Shown here: one piece after another, positions 44,243 to 52,721 of the stretch
How positions within the stretch are numbered: the first letter of the stretch is position 1
Layout of the letters: each line of letters opens with the position of its first letter
DNA from: Ignavibacteria bacterium UBA2360
GTDB taxonomy: Bacteria > Bacteroidota > Ignavibacteria > Tepidaquicellales > OLB5
DNA length: 64,000 bases
Direction: 5' to 3'
Assembly (NCBI GenBank): GCA_002344125.1
Contig: DDTQ01000012.1
Span: 443,056-507,055, forward strand
The notes under the pieces: generated by a model
What the model saw: the letters and a program-made list of their open reading frames with translations, nothing else
Database searches by the model: none
What the model was told of the DNA's origin: nothing
Program-made: the position numbers and the translations under genes

Positions 44243-45094
44243 TTAATTCTCCTTTAAAACATGTATAAACACATTTTCAAGCGATACCGGTTTTATCTTT
44301 TTGCTAAGGAGCTGTATATTATTTTCCTTCAGTAATGATTCTATCGATCTTAACTCATTCTCATTATTCAGCGCAATATCAATTCTATCCCCAAACAGCT
44401 GCGCTTCATACCCGTTTTTCTGTACTATTAAGTTATATGTATCACGTAAATTCTCAGTTAAAATTTCGGCAATGATCTTATTCATAGAGCTTTTTATTTC
44501 GGCGGGGGAGTCGTTCATTAGCAATTTCCCGTTATTTATCATTGCTATCTTATTGAACCGCTCCGCTTCATCCATGTAAGGAGTTGAAATCACTATCGTA
44601 ACTCCATCATTATGCAGGTCACTCAGGATCTTCCAGAAATCGCGCCGCGAAACAGGGTCAACCCCGGTAGTCGGTTCATCCAGAAAAATGATCTTTGGCT
44701 TGTGTATAAGCGTGCACGCCAGTGCCAGCTTTTGTTTCATACCCCCGGAAAGTTTTCCCGCAAGTCTGCCCCTGAAACTTTCAAGCCTTGTGAAATCCAG
44801 AAGCTCATTTCTTCTGTCACTGAAATTTTTCACACCATGCAGTTCCGCGAAGAATTCGATGTTCTCATCAATGGTCAGATCCGCGTAAAGACTGAACTTC
44901 TGCGAGAGATATCCTATCTCATCCTTTATCTTACCCGTTTGCTTCAGTAAGTCAAACCCCAATATATCCGCTGTGCCGGAATCCGGCTTCAGCAGTCCGC
45001 ATAGCATCCTGATAAGCGTAGTCTTTCCCGCGCCATCCGGACCCACAATGCCGAAGACTTCTTTGGAGCCTATGGTAAATGAAATATTATCCAC
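44243..45094 (-). CDS. ABC exporter ATP-binding protein with unclear start
   Basis: 283 residues from GTG at 45094. Walker A G-P-D-G-A-G-K-T-T (unusually near residue 17), L-S-Q-K-F-S, signature L-S-G-G-M-K-Q-K, Walker B I-I-F-L-D-E-P-T-T-G-V-D; the H-loop position reads S-T-P-Y, with proline in place of the switch histidine (T-T-H-Y in the neighbour). The frame stays open upstream to TAG at 45157 and encodes the missing first strand (I-D-I-K-G-L-S-K-A-F-D-T-L-K-A-V), but has no ATG, GTG or TTG; only ATT/ATC codons are available. Initiation is therefore at a rare codon, or a start was lost. A missing switch histidine suggests one degenerate ATP site, as in asymmetric exporters. Confidence 0.85.
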   Translation of the reverse strand: MDNISFTIGSKEVFGIVGPDGAGKTTLIRMLCGLLKPDSGTADILGFDLLKQTGKIKDEIGYLSQKFSLYADLTIDENIEFFAELHGVKNFSDRRNELLDFTRLESFRGRLAGKLSGGMKQKLALACTLIHKPKIIFLDEPTTGVDPVSRRDFWKILSDLHNDGVTIVISTPYMDEAERFNKIAMINNGKLLMNDSPAEIKSSMNKIIAEILTENLRDTYNLIVQKNGYEAQLFGDRIDIALNNENELRSIESLLKENNIQLLSKKIKPVSLENVFIHVLKEN

Positions 45095-45177
45095 TGCCTT
45101 CAGCGTATCAAAAGCCTTGCTTAATCCCTTTATATCAATCGCCTGTTTGATAGTCTAAATATTTTAATTGTATTTTG

Positions 45178-45229
45178 CTCACAAGAAAATTACGGAGTAA
45201 TTTTCGAAGTCCCGCCTTGGCGGGATTGC
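45178..45229. repeat. 52-bp repeat, copy 2 (after hlyD gene)
   Basis: GAAAATTAC-GGA-GTAATTTTC followed by CCCGCC-TT-GGCGGG, ending 1 bp before the hlyD stop codon on the minus strand. Near-identical to 41726-41777. Confidence 0.85.
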
Positions 45230-46204
45230 TCATTGAAAATTGATCTTCGCATCTGCCGGCAAACCCGGTTTAAGCTCAAACTGCGGATTAGGGATCTCTA
45301 TCTTGACCGCAAAAACTAACTTAGTACGTTCATCGGGTGTCTGTATATTCTTCGGAGTAAATTCAGCCTCCGGTGATATAAAAATTATCTTTCCTTTGTA
45401 TTCCTTATCTTTAAATGCGTCGATCTTTATTTCCGCTTCCTGTCCCAGCTTCACCTTGGCAAGTTCGGTTTCAGGAATGTAAATTACAAGATTCACTGTC
45501 TCAAGATTGCTTAACCTTAATAACGATCCGCCCATAACTGCATTTTCACCTTCTTCTACAAACTTTTTGGATACAAAACCATCGGAAGGGGAATATACTT
45601 TGCAGTCTTCAATATTCTGTTTCAATAAGTCAACCATTGATACAGCCTTTTTCAGATTTGCCTGGGCCTGCTCAATTTCTTCGGGTCTTATGATTGTTTT
45701 TACTTTCGCAAGATTTTCCTTTGCTGAATTATACTGAGTCAATGTCAGGTCATATCTACCCATCGCGTCATCATATAATTTTTTGGTAGTTGCATCTTGT
45801 CTGTACAATTCTTCGGCGCGTTCTTTATCCTGCCTTGCAAGATCCATATTTATCTTCGCCTGCTTTACAAGGTCTTCCGATTGCTTGATATCTTCCCGCC
45901 TTGCGCCGCTCCGCAGCAGCTTTAGCTGCGCGTTTGCTAGCTCAACCCCTGCTTCTGATTGCCTTAACTGAATATCCAGCAGGTCATGACTGATTTCAAC
46001 TAGCAGGTCACCTTTTTTCACCCGGTCACCTTCTTTAAAGTTGATCTTATCTATCGTACCTGATGTCTTTGAGCTTATTGTAACGTTAACTGATTCAATT
46101 GTTCCGGATGCGTCTATTGAATTTGTTTCTTTCCCGTTGCCGCATCCTGAAATACAAATAATAAGCATAAACAATGCCGCGGAAATGAAAATTATTCTTT
46201 TCAT
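45230..46204 (-). CDS. HlyD-family periplasmic adaptor lipoprotein of an ABC exporter
   Basis: 324 residues. Lipobox I-C-I-S-G-C (cysteine near 21), split lipoyl domain (S-G-T-I-D-K-I-N-F-K-E-G-D-R-V-K-K-G-D-L-L), a long alpha-helical hairpin (about 80-190) and a beta-barrel domain (V-Y-S-P-S-D-G-F-V-S-K-K-F-V-E-E-G-E). YbhG-like layout. It would bridge the permeases to an outer-membrane exit. Overlaps tetR by 4 bp (ATGA), so both are translated together. Confidence 0.92.
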   Translation of the reverse strand: MKRIIFISAALFMLIICISGCGNGKETNSIDASGTIESVNVTISSKTSGTIDKINFKEGDRVKKGDLLVEISHDLLDIQLRQSEAGVELANAQLKLLRSGARREDIKQSEDLVKQAKINMDLARQDKERAEELYRQDATTKKLYDDAMGRYDLTLTQYNSAKENLAKVKTIIRPEEIEQAQANLKKAVSMVDLLKQNIEDCKVYSPSDGFVSKKFVEEGENAVMGGSLLRLSNLETVNLVIYIPETELAKVKLGQEAEIKIDAFKDKEYKGKIIFISPEAEFTPKNIQTPDERTKLVFAVKIEIPNPQFELKPGLPADAKINFQ

Positions 46205-46839
46205 AATTTTATTCTGTTAAAAATTAATTGACCTTTTTCTGTTAGAATACCGTTTAAAAGTATCTTAAACGCGTAGTGAACCGCATCATTGTAACTGAAG
46301 CGGGTGGATATAAGGAACTGCGGGTTCACCACACCGCGTATGCCCCCTGTTATAAGAGTTATTATCAATTCAGGGGGATATTTTTTTATCAGCTCTTCTT
46401 TTTGTCCCTGGATTATTATCTTCGAAATATTTTCGTAAAGCAGCTTCCTGCGCGTTTCATCAACTTTTGTCCATAGTTGAGGAGCATGGTGCTGCAGATC
46501 GCTCAGGAACTTATCTGAAAACTTTGTGATAGTTGCCGTAAGAACCCTTATCACAGTTATGAATTTATCTACAGCGTTATCTCCCGATGCTATCACGGAA
46601 GTTATCCTTCCCTTCACACCCGATATGAGCAAAAATATAGCTTCATCAAGCATTTCCATTTTGGAAGGGAAGTGCTTGTATAGGGTGCTTTTGCTCATTG
46701 AAAGCTCTTTGGATATTTCATCCATGGTGATCTTGTAAAATCCCTCTTTAAAGAATCTTTCCTGGGCATAGTTCAATACTTTAAGTTTATCTTCCGGTAT
46801 AGGGTTTGCTGTTTTTTTAGCTGATACTTCGTTTATCAT
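46201..46839 (-). CDS. TetR/AcrR-family transcriptional regulator
   Basis: 212 residues. N-terminal helix-turn-helix (about 20-65: F-F-K-E-G-F-Y-K-I-T-M-D-E-I-S-K-E-L-S-M and S-K-S-T-L-Y-K-H-F) and a variable all-helical ligand domain. It is the first gene of the exporter operon and most likely controls it, as YbiH/CecR-type regulators do for ybhGFSR. Candidate operators lie in its own promoter. Confidence 0.93.
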   Translation of the reverse strand: MINEVSAKKTANPIPEDKLKVLNYAQERFFKEGFYKITMDEISKELSMSKSTLYKHFPSKMEMLDEAIFLLISGVKGRITSVIASGDNAVDKFITVIRVLTATITKFSDKFLSDLQHHAPQLWTKVDETRRKLLYENISKIIIQGQKEELIKKYPPELIITLITGGIRGVVNPQFLISTRFSYNDAVHYAFKILLNGILTEKGQLIFNRIKL

Positions 46840-46862
46840 CTGAATTTTTTGTTTTAGACAAC

Positions 46863-46921
46863 GGAAACGATTTTCGTTCTATTAGTTTCCAAAAATAATA
46901 TAACTTTAGCCTTTTGTCAAG
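46863..46921 (-). promoter_or_regulatory. Bacteroidota-type promoter and candidate TetR operator
   Basis: On the minus strand TTG (46920-46918) and TATTTTTG (46897-46890) are 20 bp apart, fitting the -33/-7 pattern TTG...TAnnTTTG. Just downstream lie AACGA-TTT-TCGTT (46866-46878) and the arms GGAAAC (46863-46868) and GTTTCC (46885-46890). These overlap the expected start of transcription, a good place for autorepression by the TetR protein. Confidence 0.5.
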
Positions 46922-47044
46922 TAATAAACTGATATATATGATTTTTTATGTGTTTAAACCGAAGAATCAAGCTTAAGGGTTCTTTTTTCAATTGTATAAT
47001 TCCTCTTTTATAGATAAAATTGCCTGCCTTCATTCAATAATACT

Positions 47045-48001
47045 ATGATACTTCACGGTTACCCCGATTATACCAAGCCCGGTTTCAATATCAATGCGCC
47101 TTGTCCAAAAGATAAATGGCCCAACATGATCATTTACAACAAGACTAAATCCGCTTATTACCCGCTGCATACCGGGCCGCTTACACTTAAATATACTATC
47201 AGGGGTGAAGAATATTTCGCAACCAAACAGCGTAGCTACAGGGTGCAGCCTAACAGCTACCTGATATTCAACGCAGGGCAAAAATATTCCGCGCGAATAC
47301 AGTCAGAAACTGAATGCGAGACACTTTCGGTTTTTTTCAGGCCCGCTTTCGCTGAAGAAGTGCTGAGGAGTCTTGCAGCTACAGATGAAAGTATTCTTGA
47401 TAACGAACATAATAACACTGTAATTTCTGATCAGCCCGTTACTTTCATGGAAATGATCTACCCCTTTGATGGAAGGCTGATGCCCTTCATCTATAAATTC
47501 TGCCTGGCGGCAAAAAAAGGATTTGATGATCAGCAGTGGCTTGATGAGGAGTTGTATATGATGCTGAAAATTCTTCTCGAGATACATAAACAGGTTGGTG
47601 CCGAAATTCAGAACATTCCCGCCGCAAAACGCTCAACCAAAATTGAGCTCTACAAACGCATCAATAATGCCAAAGACTACATCAATGAGAATTATATGAA
47701 TGAAATTAAGATAGAAGACGCGGCTAAAGCCGCCTGCATGAGCAATTTCCATTTCCTTAGATTATTCAAAAATGTGTTCAACGAAACGCCGTACCAGTAC
47801 ATTACATACAAACGTCTGGCAAGAGCCTCAAGCATGATAATGAAAACTGAGCTATCTATAACAGAAGTATGCTTCGCCGTGGGATTCCAAAGCCTCAGCT
47901 CTTTCAGCTGGCTGTTTAAACAGAAGTATGGCATTTCACCTGAGCTGATGCGGAAAGATTACGCGAGCTTTGAACACAAATTAGCAAGAATTAAGAAGTG
48001 A
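47045..48001 (+). CDS. AraC-family transcriptional regulator
   Basis: 318 residues. N-terminal cupin-like sensing half (Y-P-L-H-T-G-P-L-T-L-K-Y...S-Y-L-I-F-N-A-G-Q-K-Y) and a C-terminal double helix-turn-helix (about 215-310) with I-E-D-A-A-K-A-A-C-M-S-N-F-H-F-L-R-L-F-K and the family signature V-C-F-A-V-G-F-Q-S-L-S-S-F-S-W-L-F-K-Q. Divergent from tetR and 67 bp upstream of a VOC-family gene it may regulate. Confidence 0.92.
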   Translation: MILHGYPDYTKPGFNINAPCPKDKWPNMIIYNKTKSAYYPLHTGPLTLKYTIRGEEYFATKQRSYRVQPNSYLIFNAGQKYSARIQSETECETLSVFFRPAFAEEVLRSLAATDESILDNEHNNTVISDQPVTFMEMIYPFDGRLMPFIYKFCLAAKKGFDDQQWLDEELYMMLKILLEIHKQVGAEIQNIPAAKRSTKIELYKRINNAKDYINENYMNEIKIEDAAKAACMSNFHFLRLFKNVFNETPYQYITYKRLARASSMIMKTELSITEVCFAVGFQSLSSFSWLFKQKYGISPELMRKDYASFEHKLARIKK

Positions 48002-48068
48002 GTTTCTGCTGATTTCCCTAAGTTTGTTATCATAATTAATAATTTACAAATAGAAAGGTTTCTTAGCC

Positions 48069-48446
48069 ATGAGAAATACAATTAACTGGTTTGAACTTCC
48101 TGTCGTGGATTTTGACAGGGCAAAAAAATTCTACGAAGCTATATTTGATGCGAAGATCGAAGACCAGATGATGGGACCCTACCGCATGGGTTTTCTACCC
48201 TCTGACGGGCAGGGTGTAAGCGGCGCTATCGTCCACGGTGAAGGTTACACTCCCAGCGATAAAGGCGCAATGATTTACCTGAATGCTGACGGTATTATAG
48301 ATGAAGTTATAGAACGTATCGGCAAAGCCGGCGGAACCGTAGTTGTTCCAAGAAGCCCCATCACACCGGAAATAGGCGACTTCGCTATATTCATGGATAC
48401 TGAAGGCAACAAAGTTGCGCTTCACACCCCGCCGCCAAGAAAATAA
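48069..48446 (+). CDS. VOC-family (glyoxalase/bleomycin-resistance-like) protein
   Basis: 125 residues. Two beta-alpha-beta-beta-beta modules: N-W-F-E-L-P-V-V-D-F-D-R-A-K-K-F-Y-E at the start and G-D-F-A-I-F-M-D-T-E-G-N-K-V-A-L-H at the end. The W-F-E-L/P-V-x-D-x-x-R-A-x-x-F-Y pattern is typical of the small VOC proteins often paired with AraC regulators in Bacteroidota. Possible metal ligands (E, H) are present; substrate unknown. Confidence 0.9.
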   Translation: MRNTINWFELPVVDFDRAKKFYEAIFDAKIEDQMMGPYRMGFLPSDGQGVSGAIVHGEGYTPSDKGAMIYLNADGIIDEVIERIGKAGGTVVVPRSPITPEIGDFAIFMDTEGNKVALHTPPPRK

Positions 48447-48524
48447 TCATCACCAATCCTGAGCGAATTGCTGCGCGGCAGCAATAAGAGAAGGATCTCA
48501 TTAATAGAGCCATTATTTACAACA

Positions 48525-48560
48525 AAAACTGTCTGGATATAATCCAGACAGTTTTATTTT
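48525..48560 (+). terminator. Terminator of the VOC gene
   Basis: AAAACTGTCTGGAT (48525-48538) pairs with ATCCAGACAGTTTT (48542-48555), followed by ATTTTTT. Confidence 0.85.
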
Positions 48561-48594
48561 TTCTAAACATTTTTTAAAGCCGCTTTTGCTTGTC

Positions 48595-48633
48595 ATTCCC
48601 GCTTGCCTGTCTCAGAAAGGCGCAGGCGGGAAT
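48595..48633. repeat. ATTCCCGC...GCGGGAAT palindrome with inserted apex
   Basis: Arms at 48595-48602 and 48626-48633 are separated by 23 bases containing TGCCTGTC...GGCGCAG. The plain copies at 26610-26629 and 34017-34036 have only 4 bases there. Confidence 0.75.
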
Positions 48634-48739
48634 CCAGACGACAATTTTTAAGATAGAATTAAACTATGAAATACGATCATTGTTATTACATTGCCCCCCT
48701 CTCCTCACAGGAGAGGGGCAGGGGTGAGGTCAAAACTAA

Positions 48740-49105
48740 TTACGCAAACAACGGAGTATTATCAATAAATATCAAATACCTTTTTATCAAGTCACCTTCC
48801 ATATAAAATATATTTGTAAAATTCACAGGCACAACCTTACCGTCAAGTCTGGTATAAGTTACTTTGCCTTCCCATATAATATGTTCGCCCGTATTCCAGC
48901 AATTGGGGATTTCATGACTGCTGCCGCCTATCATACCAAAAAAAGCAGCAACATAATCTTCAATGTTTTTCCTGCCGAAAACCGGCTCCGCATTGCCAAA
49001 CCTGAATTCACCGTCTTCTGTGCAGAATTCTGAAAATCCCTTTGCATCCTTTGCGTCAATTGCTTTTCCTATTGATTCTATCCAGGCTCTTGTATCTTTT
49101 ATCAT
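48740..49105 (-). CDS. NTF2-like (SnoaL-like) protein
   Basis: 121 residues. The start W-I-E-S-I-G-K-A-I-D-A-K-D-A-K-G-F-S-E-F-C-T-E-D-G-E-F-R-F-G and the later Y-V-A-A-F-F and K-R-Y-L-I-F-I-D-N-T-P-L follow the nuclear-transport-factor-2 fold used by SnoaL-like proteins. Many act as isomerases or ligand-binding proteins; the substrate is not evident. Stand-alone gene. Confidence 0.85.
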   Translation of the reverse strand: MIKDTRAWIESIGKAIDAKDAKGFSEFCTEDGEFRFGNAEPVFGRKNIEDYVAAFFGMIGGSSHEIPNCWNTGEHIIWEGKVTYTRLDGKVVPVNFTNIFYMEGDLIKRYLIFIDNTPLFA

Positions 49106-49510
49106 CTGAATTTACTCCTTATTATATATTAATTAATGATTTAACCTATTCACAAAGATATTTGTCATAAAATTAAAATAAAATGAAAAACAAAAACCCG
49201 CTTGACTTCAATTTCAGCCGGCCAGCAGGCTGATATAACACCGTAGTCGAAGCTCGGCGTTCAGCATGACAAGACTTTTGGAAACGTTCCCAATTGCAAA
49301 AAGCAGATTCTCGTTGGAGTGCATCCCTGTCTGCTTTTGCAGAAACTGCGCTTGCCTGCCTAAGGCATGGTTGATGCATGCACTAAACTGCAAGGGCAGT
49401 CAGGCATAGTCAGTACACTCCACGAAAGGCAACCAAACATTCAACTGTAACCGTGCATCCAATATAGGTTTTGTTTCAGATACCCATTTTTGTAAGAAAG
49501 TAGTGGTACA
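49106..49510. other. Intergenic stretch with nested palindromes, no gene seen
   Basis: A TTGGAGTGCAT module (about 49313) matches those at 17224, 17360 and 63864, but here its apex is filled with about 50 bases containing CTGCTTTTGCAG and TGCCTGCCTAAGGCA. ACTGCAAGGGCAGTCAGG lies at 49387. A 68-codon ORF across this repeat is not credible. Confidence 0.7.
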
Positions 49511-49545
49511 AAAAAACCTGCCGGGTATTAAAGTCCTGGCAGGTT
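49511..49545 (-). terminator. Terminator of the 1039-residue T9SS gene
   Basis: AACCTGCC and GGCAGGTT enclose GGGTATTAAAGTCCT; T-run on the minus strand. The same sequence serves the gene at 54515 (54391-54426). Confidence 0.8.
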
Positions 49546-49573
49546 TATGAATGTTAATTAATTTCAATTCATG

Positions 49574-52500
49574 TTACTTCACAAGTACCATCTTCTTCGT
49601 TTCTGTAAAGACGTCCCGCCCTGACTGGCTTGACAGTTGGGACGTCTCTGCTTTTATTGAATATAAATACAACCCGCTCGCTAAATTGCTTCCATCAAAC
49701 AAAACTTCATAACTCCCTGCAGTTTTGTACTCATTTATATTGAATACTTCTCTGCCAAGCAAATCATATATCTTTATTGATACATTTGCATCCCTTGGGA
49801 TTTCATACTTAATGTTAGTGGTTGGATTAAACGGATTTGGATAATTTTGATGCAGCTTAAATGACCTAGGTGTACTGTTTGTATTGCTGCTAATATTTTG
49901 GTTTAACGATTTGCCGCTGATTAACGATAATATATTAATTTTACTTTCTGTTCCTGAGCTACTGTTCGGATTATCACCACCTGAACCATACTTCAGCAAA
50001 CAAAGTTTGTTGAGTAATGCGTGAGTGCCTTTGTGTGTATTCTGGTTGTTCTGATAAATATTTTCATAGTCGCTTACTGCTTCCATGAAGTTGCCTTGTC
50101 TCACTTTGCTCTTGATCACAAAGTCTTCTGATATTTCTCTGGATTCCTTTGTGTTGTTGGTATCATACTTGATTGAAGCGTAATAACCCTGAATATTACT
50201 GTAATCAGATACACTGCTATTATTCTTTTCCAGGCAGTTGAATATCCTTGCAAGTGATACCGTTGCATAGGTTGATGTTTTGTATTCTGTAACTACATCT
50301 TTATATTTTGTAATCGCAGTTGAGTAATTACCTGACATCTCATTTGAATATGCCTGCATGAATAATGAACCTGCAAGTGGATTATCGCCATTATCTATTA
50401 CAAAAACGCTGTCATACATTCCAAATCCAAGTGAATTCAAGTCGTAATAATCCATACTTGGCAGGCTTGTGCCATTGAATACAGGATCGTAGATCACATC
50501 ACCGCCTGATACCGCATAGTAAGCTGTATTGGGTGGATTATCCTGCCAATGGTTCATTCCTGCTTCAAGGTCGCCATCAAGATCTCCTGATACGTAATTA
50601 TAACCGTTTGTGAGTATTTTGTTGTAACCTGAATCCATCATGGGGTAGCTTTCCTTTTCCAAAACAAATGCGCCTGTTGTTGGCATTCCGGATAAAGTAT
50701 TGTTCCCGCCAAGCCATCTTGTTACTGTTCCGGAGTTTACGGGTCTCATAACAGGTACTGAAGCTGAATAAAGCTGAACTACCATATCAGATGCATCACT
50801 AAATGTATTTTTGAGTAAATAAGGAGAAGAATAACCGCATTCAATTGATTTTTCAAAGTTATTTACAATATTGTATTCAATTGTACCATTGGAGTTATCC
50901 AGATACAATCCTGTTCCTGAACCTGTTAAACCTGTAATGATATTTCTTGCAATGTAGGGTGAAGATTGTATGGCTGTAATACCAATATCACAATTACTGA
51001 AATTATTATCGGCAATTACAACACTGCCTGACGGACAATATTGCATTACGATACAGGAAGCGAAACCGGAAGGTATACCTGAAACTGTTGAACATCCTTT
51101 TACAAGAATACCATCTGCGCCATCAATGTAAACCTGATTTAGAAGTGGTGTACTTGTTGAATTCTTGAAAGTACAGTTTGTAATTTCCGTTGTGTAATTT
51201 GTTAAACCAATTGAAGTTGGCTGTGTTATATTTATGCCGTTGCATGCATTCTGAATGACACAGTTCTTTATCGTATCGTTAGCGTCATCAGAGAGATAAA
51301 TGCCGTCCCATGTTTGGGTGGAATCATAGCTTACAAACTTGCAGCCGTTTGCGCTTATTCTTGCTCCATCCTGAAATACCAGTTTTGAGCCTTTGCCGAA
51401 TTTTATAGTGGAGTTTTCTTTACAAATCAGCTGCGTTTCACTTCCTTTGAAAGTTATAAATGTGCTATCGGGAAGTTCAAGAACTGAATTTGTATCAATT
51501 ACCAACTTTGCGCTGTCTTCAAAGATGTTATCTTCATCGCATGGTATCATACATTGGAGTCTTTGAATGTATCCTTGGACTACAAAATTTCCACTACCAG
51601 ATACATTACCTCCACTCATACAAAACTTGCTGCCTGATTCCATTATAACGGTTGAACCTTGACCCATAATTACCTTGCTGTCACATTCTAATACTAACCA
51701 GTTTGTTTTTTCAAAAATCATATTTGAACCGGGATTTAATTTGAGAACAGCATAAGGTTTAACGTAAAACTTATTGTAATTTTCAGGTATCCCTTCGTCG
51801 AATGATGGATCATATTTTATGACAAATTGGCGGTTATTATTGAGTGCTAAAGTACAATTTGGTGAAATAACTAATTGGTCCGGCGCGTTATATCTCTCTC
51901 CATTTACATAATACAATCTTGTACTGACATTATCTTTATCAATTGTTAAGTTCATTGTCAAAAGTCCGATTCCATATTGCCCTGTAAAGGGAGGATAATT
52001 TTCATAAGTATTGCAGTCATTTCTGTAATCTTGCGGGAGCAAAGTTCTGCTATTACCATTTGCACTACTATAAATGATATTTCCTGGATCCCAATTTCGC
52101 GTTCTGCCACTGCATTGATCCCAAGCATACATTTTTCTGTTTACCTGACTTATGTTTCTCATTTCAGTACAGCCACCCCAATAGAAAACAACCCTAGGTC
52201 CACTTCCTGTTATATCAGTATTGTCTCTGTATTCAAATTGTATATCCGCGGATAAATTACCCGGATAACCGGCATCATAATTAATTGTACAAGTATCAAA
52301 AAAATTCGCTGCATCACATTTGACTTCCAATTTATAAATTCCGTATCCAATTGTTGCATTAGTGTATTCATTATTATCATCTTGGTCGTGGTTAATATTT
52401 ATTTCATTACCAGGTGATATATTCCAAAAATCTTCCGCATCATTTCTACCGTTAATAAAATTGTAATTATAGGTTGTCATTTCTAGAGGGTGTTCTGCAT

Positions 52501-52693
52501 CTAAACGATACTCCAGAATACCATTAAAAACCATTGAAATAGGGTATATTCTAACAGTAATCGAATTGTTGTTTGATCTATTTGATACTTTTACCTCATA
52601 ATTTGCTTGTGGCGGGTCATTCTCATTTTGTGCATGCAATACAAAATTGAAGAATAAAAATAGAAAAAGAACAAAACAAAAAAAGTGTTTCAT
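49574..52693 (-). CDS. Secreted beta-helix protein with T9SS sorting tail
   Basis: 1039 residues. Signal peptide (1-21), beta-rich N-terminal region, and a right-handed parallel beta-helix (about 470-680) with repeated I-x-N-C/N-x-I turns such as I-K-N-C-V-I-Q-N-A and I-E-Y-N-I-V-N-N. A helical TPR-like stretch follows (about 770-920), then the type A T9SS tail beginning S-F-K-L-H-Q-N-Y-P-N-P-F-N-P. The tail is 11 residues longer than those of the neighbours because a palindrome is inserted in frame (49609-49647). Cell-surface or released protein; ligand unknown. Confidence 0.85.
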   Translation of the reverse strand: MKHFFCFVLFLFLFFNFVLHAQNENDPPQANYEVKVSNRSNNNSITVRIYPISMVFNGILEYRLDAEHPLEMTTYNYNFINGRNDAEDFWNISPGNEININHDQDDNNEYTNATIGYGIYKLEVKCDAANFFDTCTINYDAGYPGNLSADIQFEYRDNTDITGSGPRVVFYWGGCTEMRNISQVNRKMYAWDQCSGRTRNWDPGNIIYSSANGNSRTLLPQDYRNDCNTYENYPPFTGQYGIGLLTMNLTIDKDNVSTRLYYVNGERYNAPDQLVISPNCTLALNNNRQFVIKYDPSFDEGIPENYNKFYVKPYAVLKLNPGSNMIFEKTNWLVLECDSKVIMGQGSTVIMESGSKFCMSGGNVSGSGNFVVQGYIQRLQCMIPCDEDNIFEDSAKLVIDTNSVLELPDSTFITFKGSETQLICKENSTIKFGKGSKLVFQDGARISANGCKFVSYDSTQTWDGIYLSDDANDTIKNCVIQNACNGINITQPTSIGLTNYTTEITNCTFKNSTSTPLLNQVYIDGADGILVKGCSTVSGIPSGFASCIVMQYCPSGSVVIADNNFSNCDIGITAIQSSPYIARNIITGLTGSGTGLYLDNSNGTIEYNIVNNFEKSIECGYSSPYLLKNTFSDASDMVVQLYSASVPVMRPVNSGTVTRWLGGNNTLSGMPTTGAFVLEKESYPMMDSGYNKILTNGYNYVSGDLDGDLEAGMNHWQDNPPNTAYYAVSGGDVIYDPVFNGTSLPSMDYYDLNSLGFGMYDSVFVIDNGDNPLAGSLFMQAYSNEMSGNYSTAITKYKDVVTEYKTSTYATVSLARIFNCLEKNNSSVSDYSNIQGYYASIKYDTNNTKESREISEDFVIKSKVRQGNFMEAVSDYENIYQNNQNTHKGTHALLNKLCLLKYGSGGDNPNSSSGTESKINILSLISGKSLNQNISSNTNSTPRSFKLHQNYPNPFNPTTNIKYEIPRDANVSIKIYDLLGREVFNINEYKTAGSYEVLFDGSNLASGLYLYSIKAETSQLSSQSGRDVFTETKKMVLVK
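49609..49647. repeat. In-frame palindromic insertion in a T9SS tail
   Basis: AGACGTCCC (49609-49617) and GGGACGTCT (49639-49647) form a perfect 9-bp stem around CCCTGACTGGCTTGACAGTT. The 39 bp equal 13 codons (residues 1016-1028 or so, T-S-Q-L-S-S-Q-S-G-R-D-V) that have no counterpart in the other three T9SS tails. Confidence 0.75.
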
Positions 52694-52721
52694 AACTACC
52701 TCCTTATTAAGATATTGAATT

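Noticed and set aside
49173..49379. 68-codon ORF on the minus strand
   Set aside because: Lies entirely across nested palindromes; cysteine/alanine pattern reflects repeat sequence.
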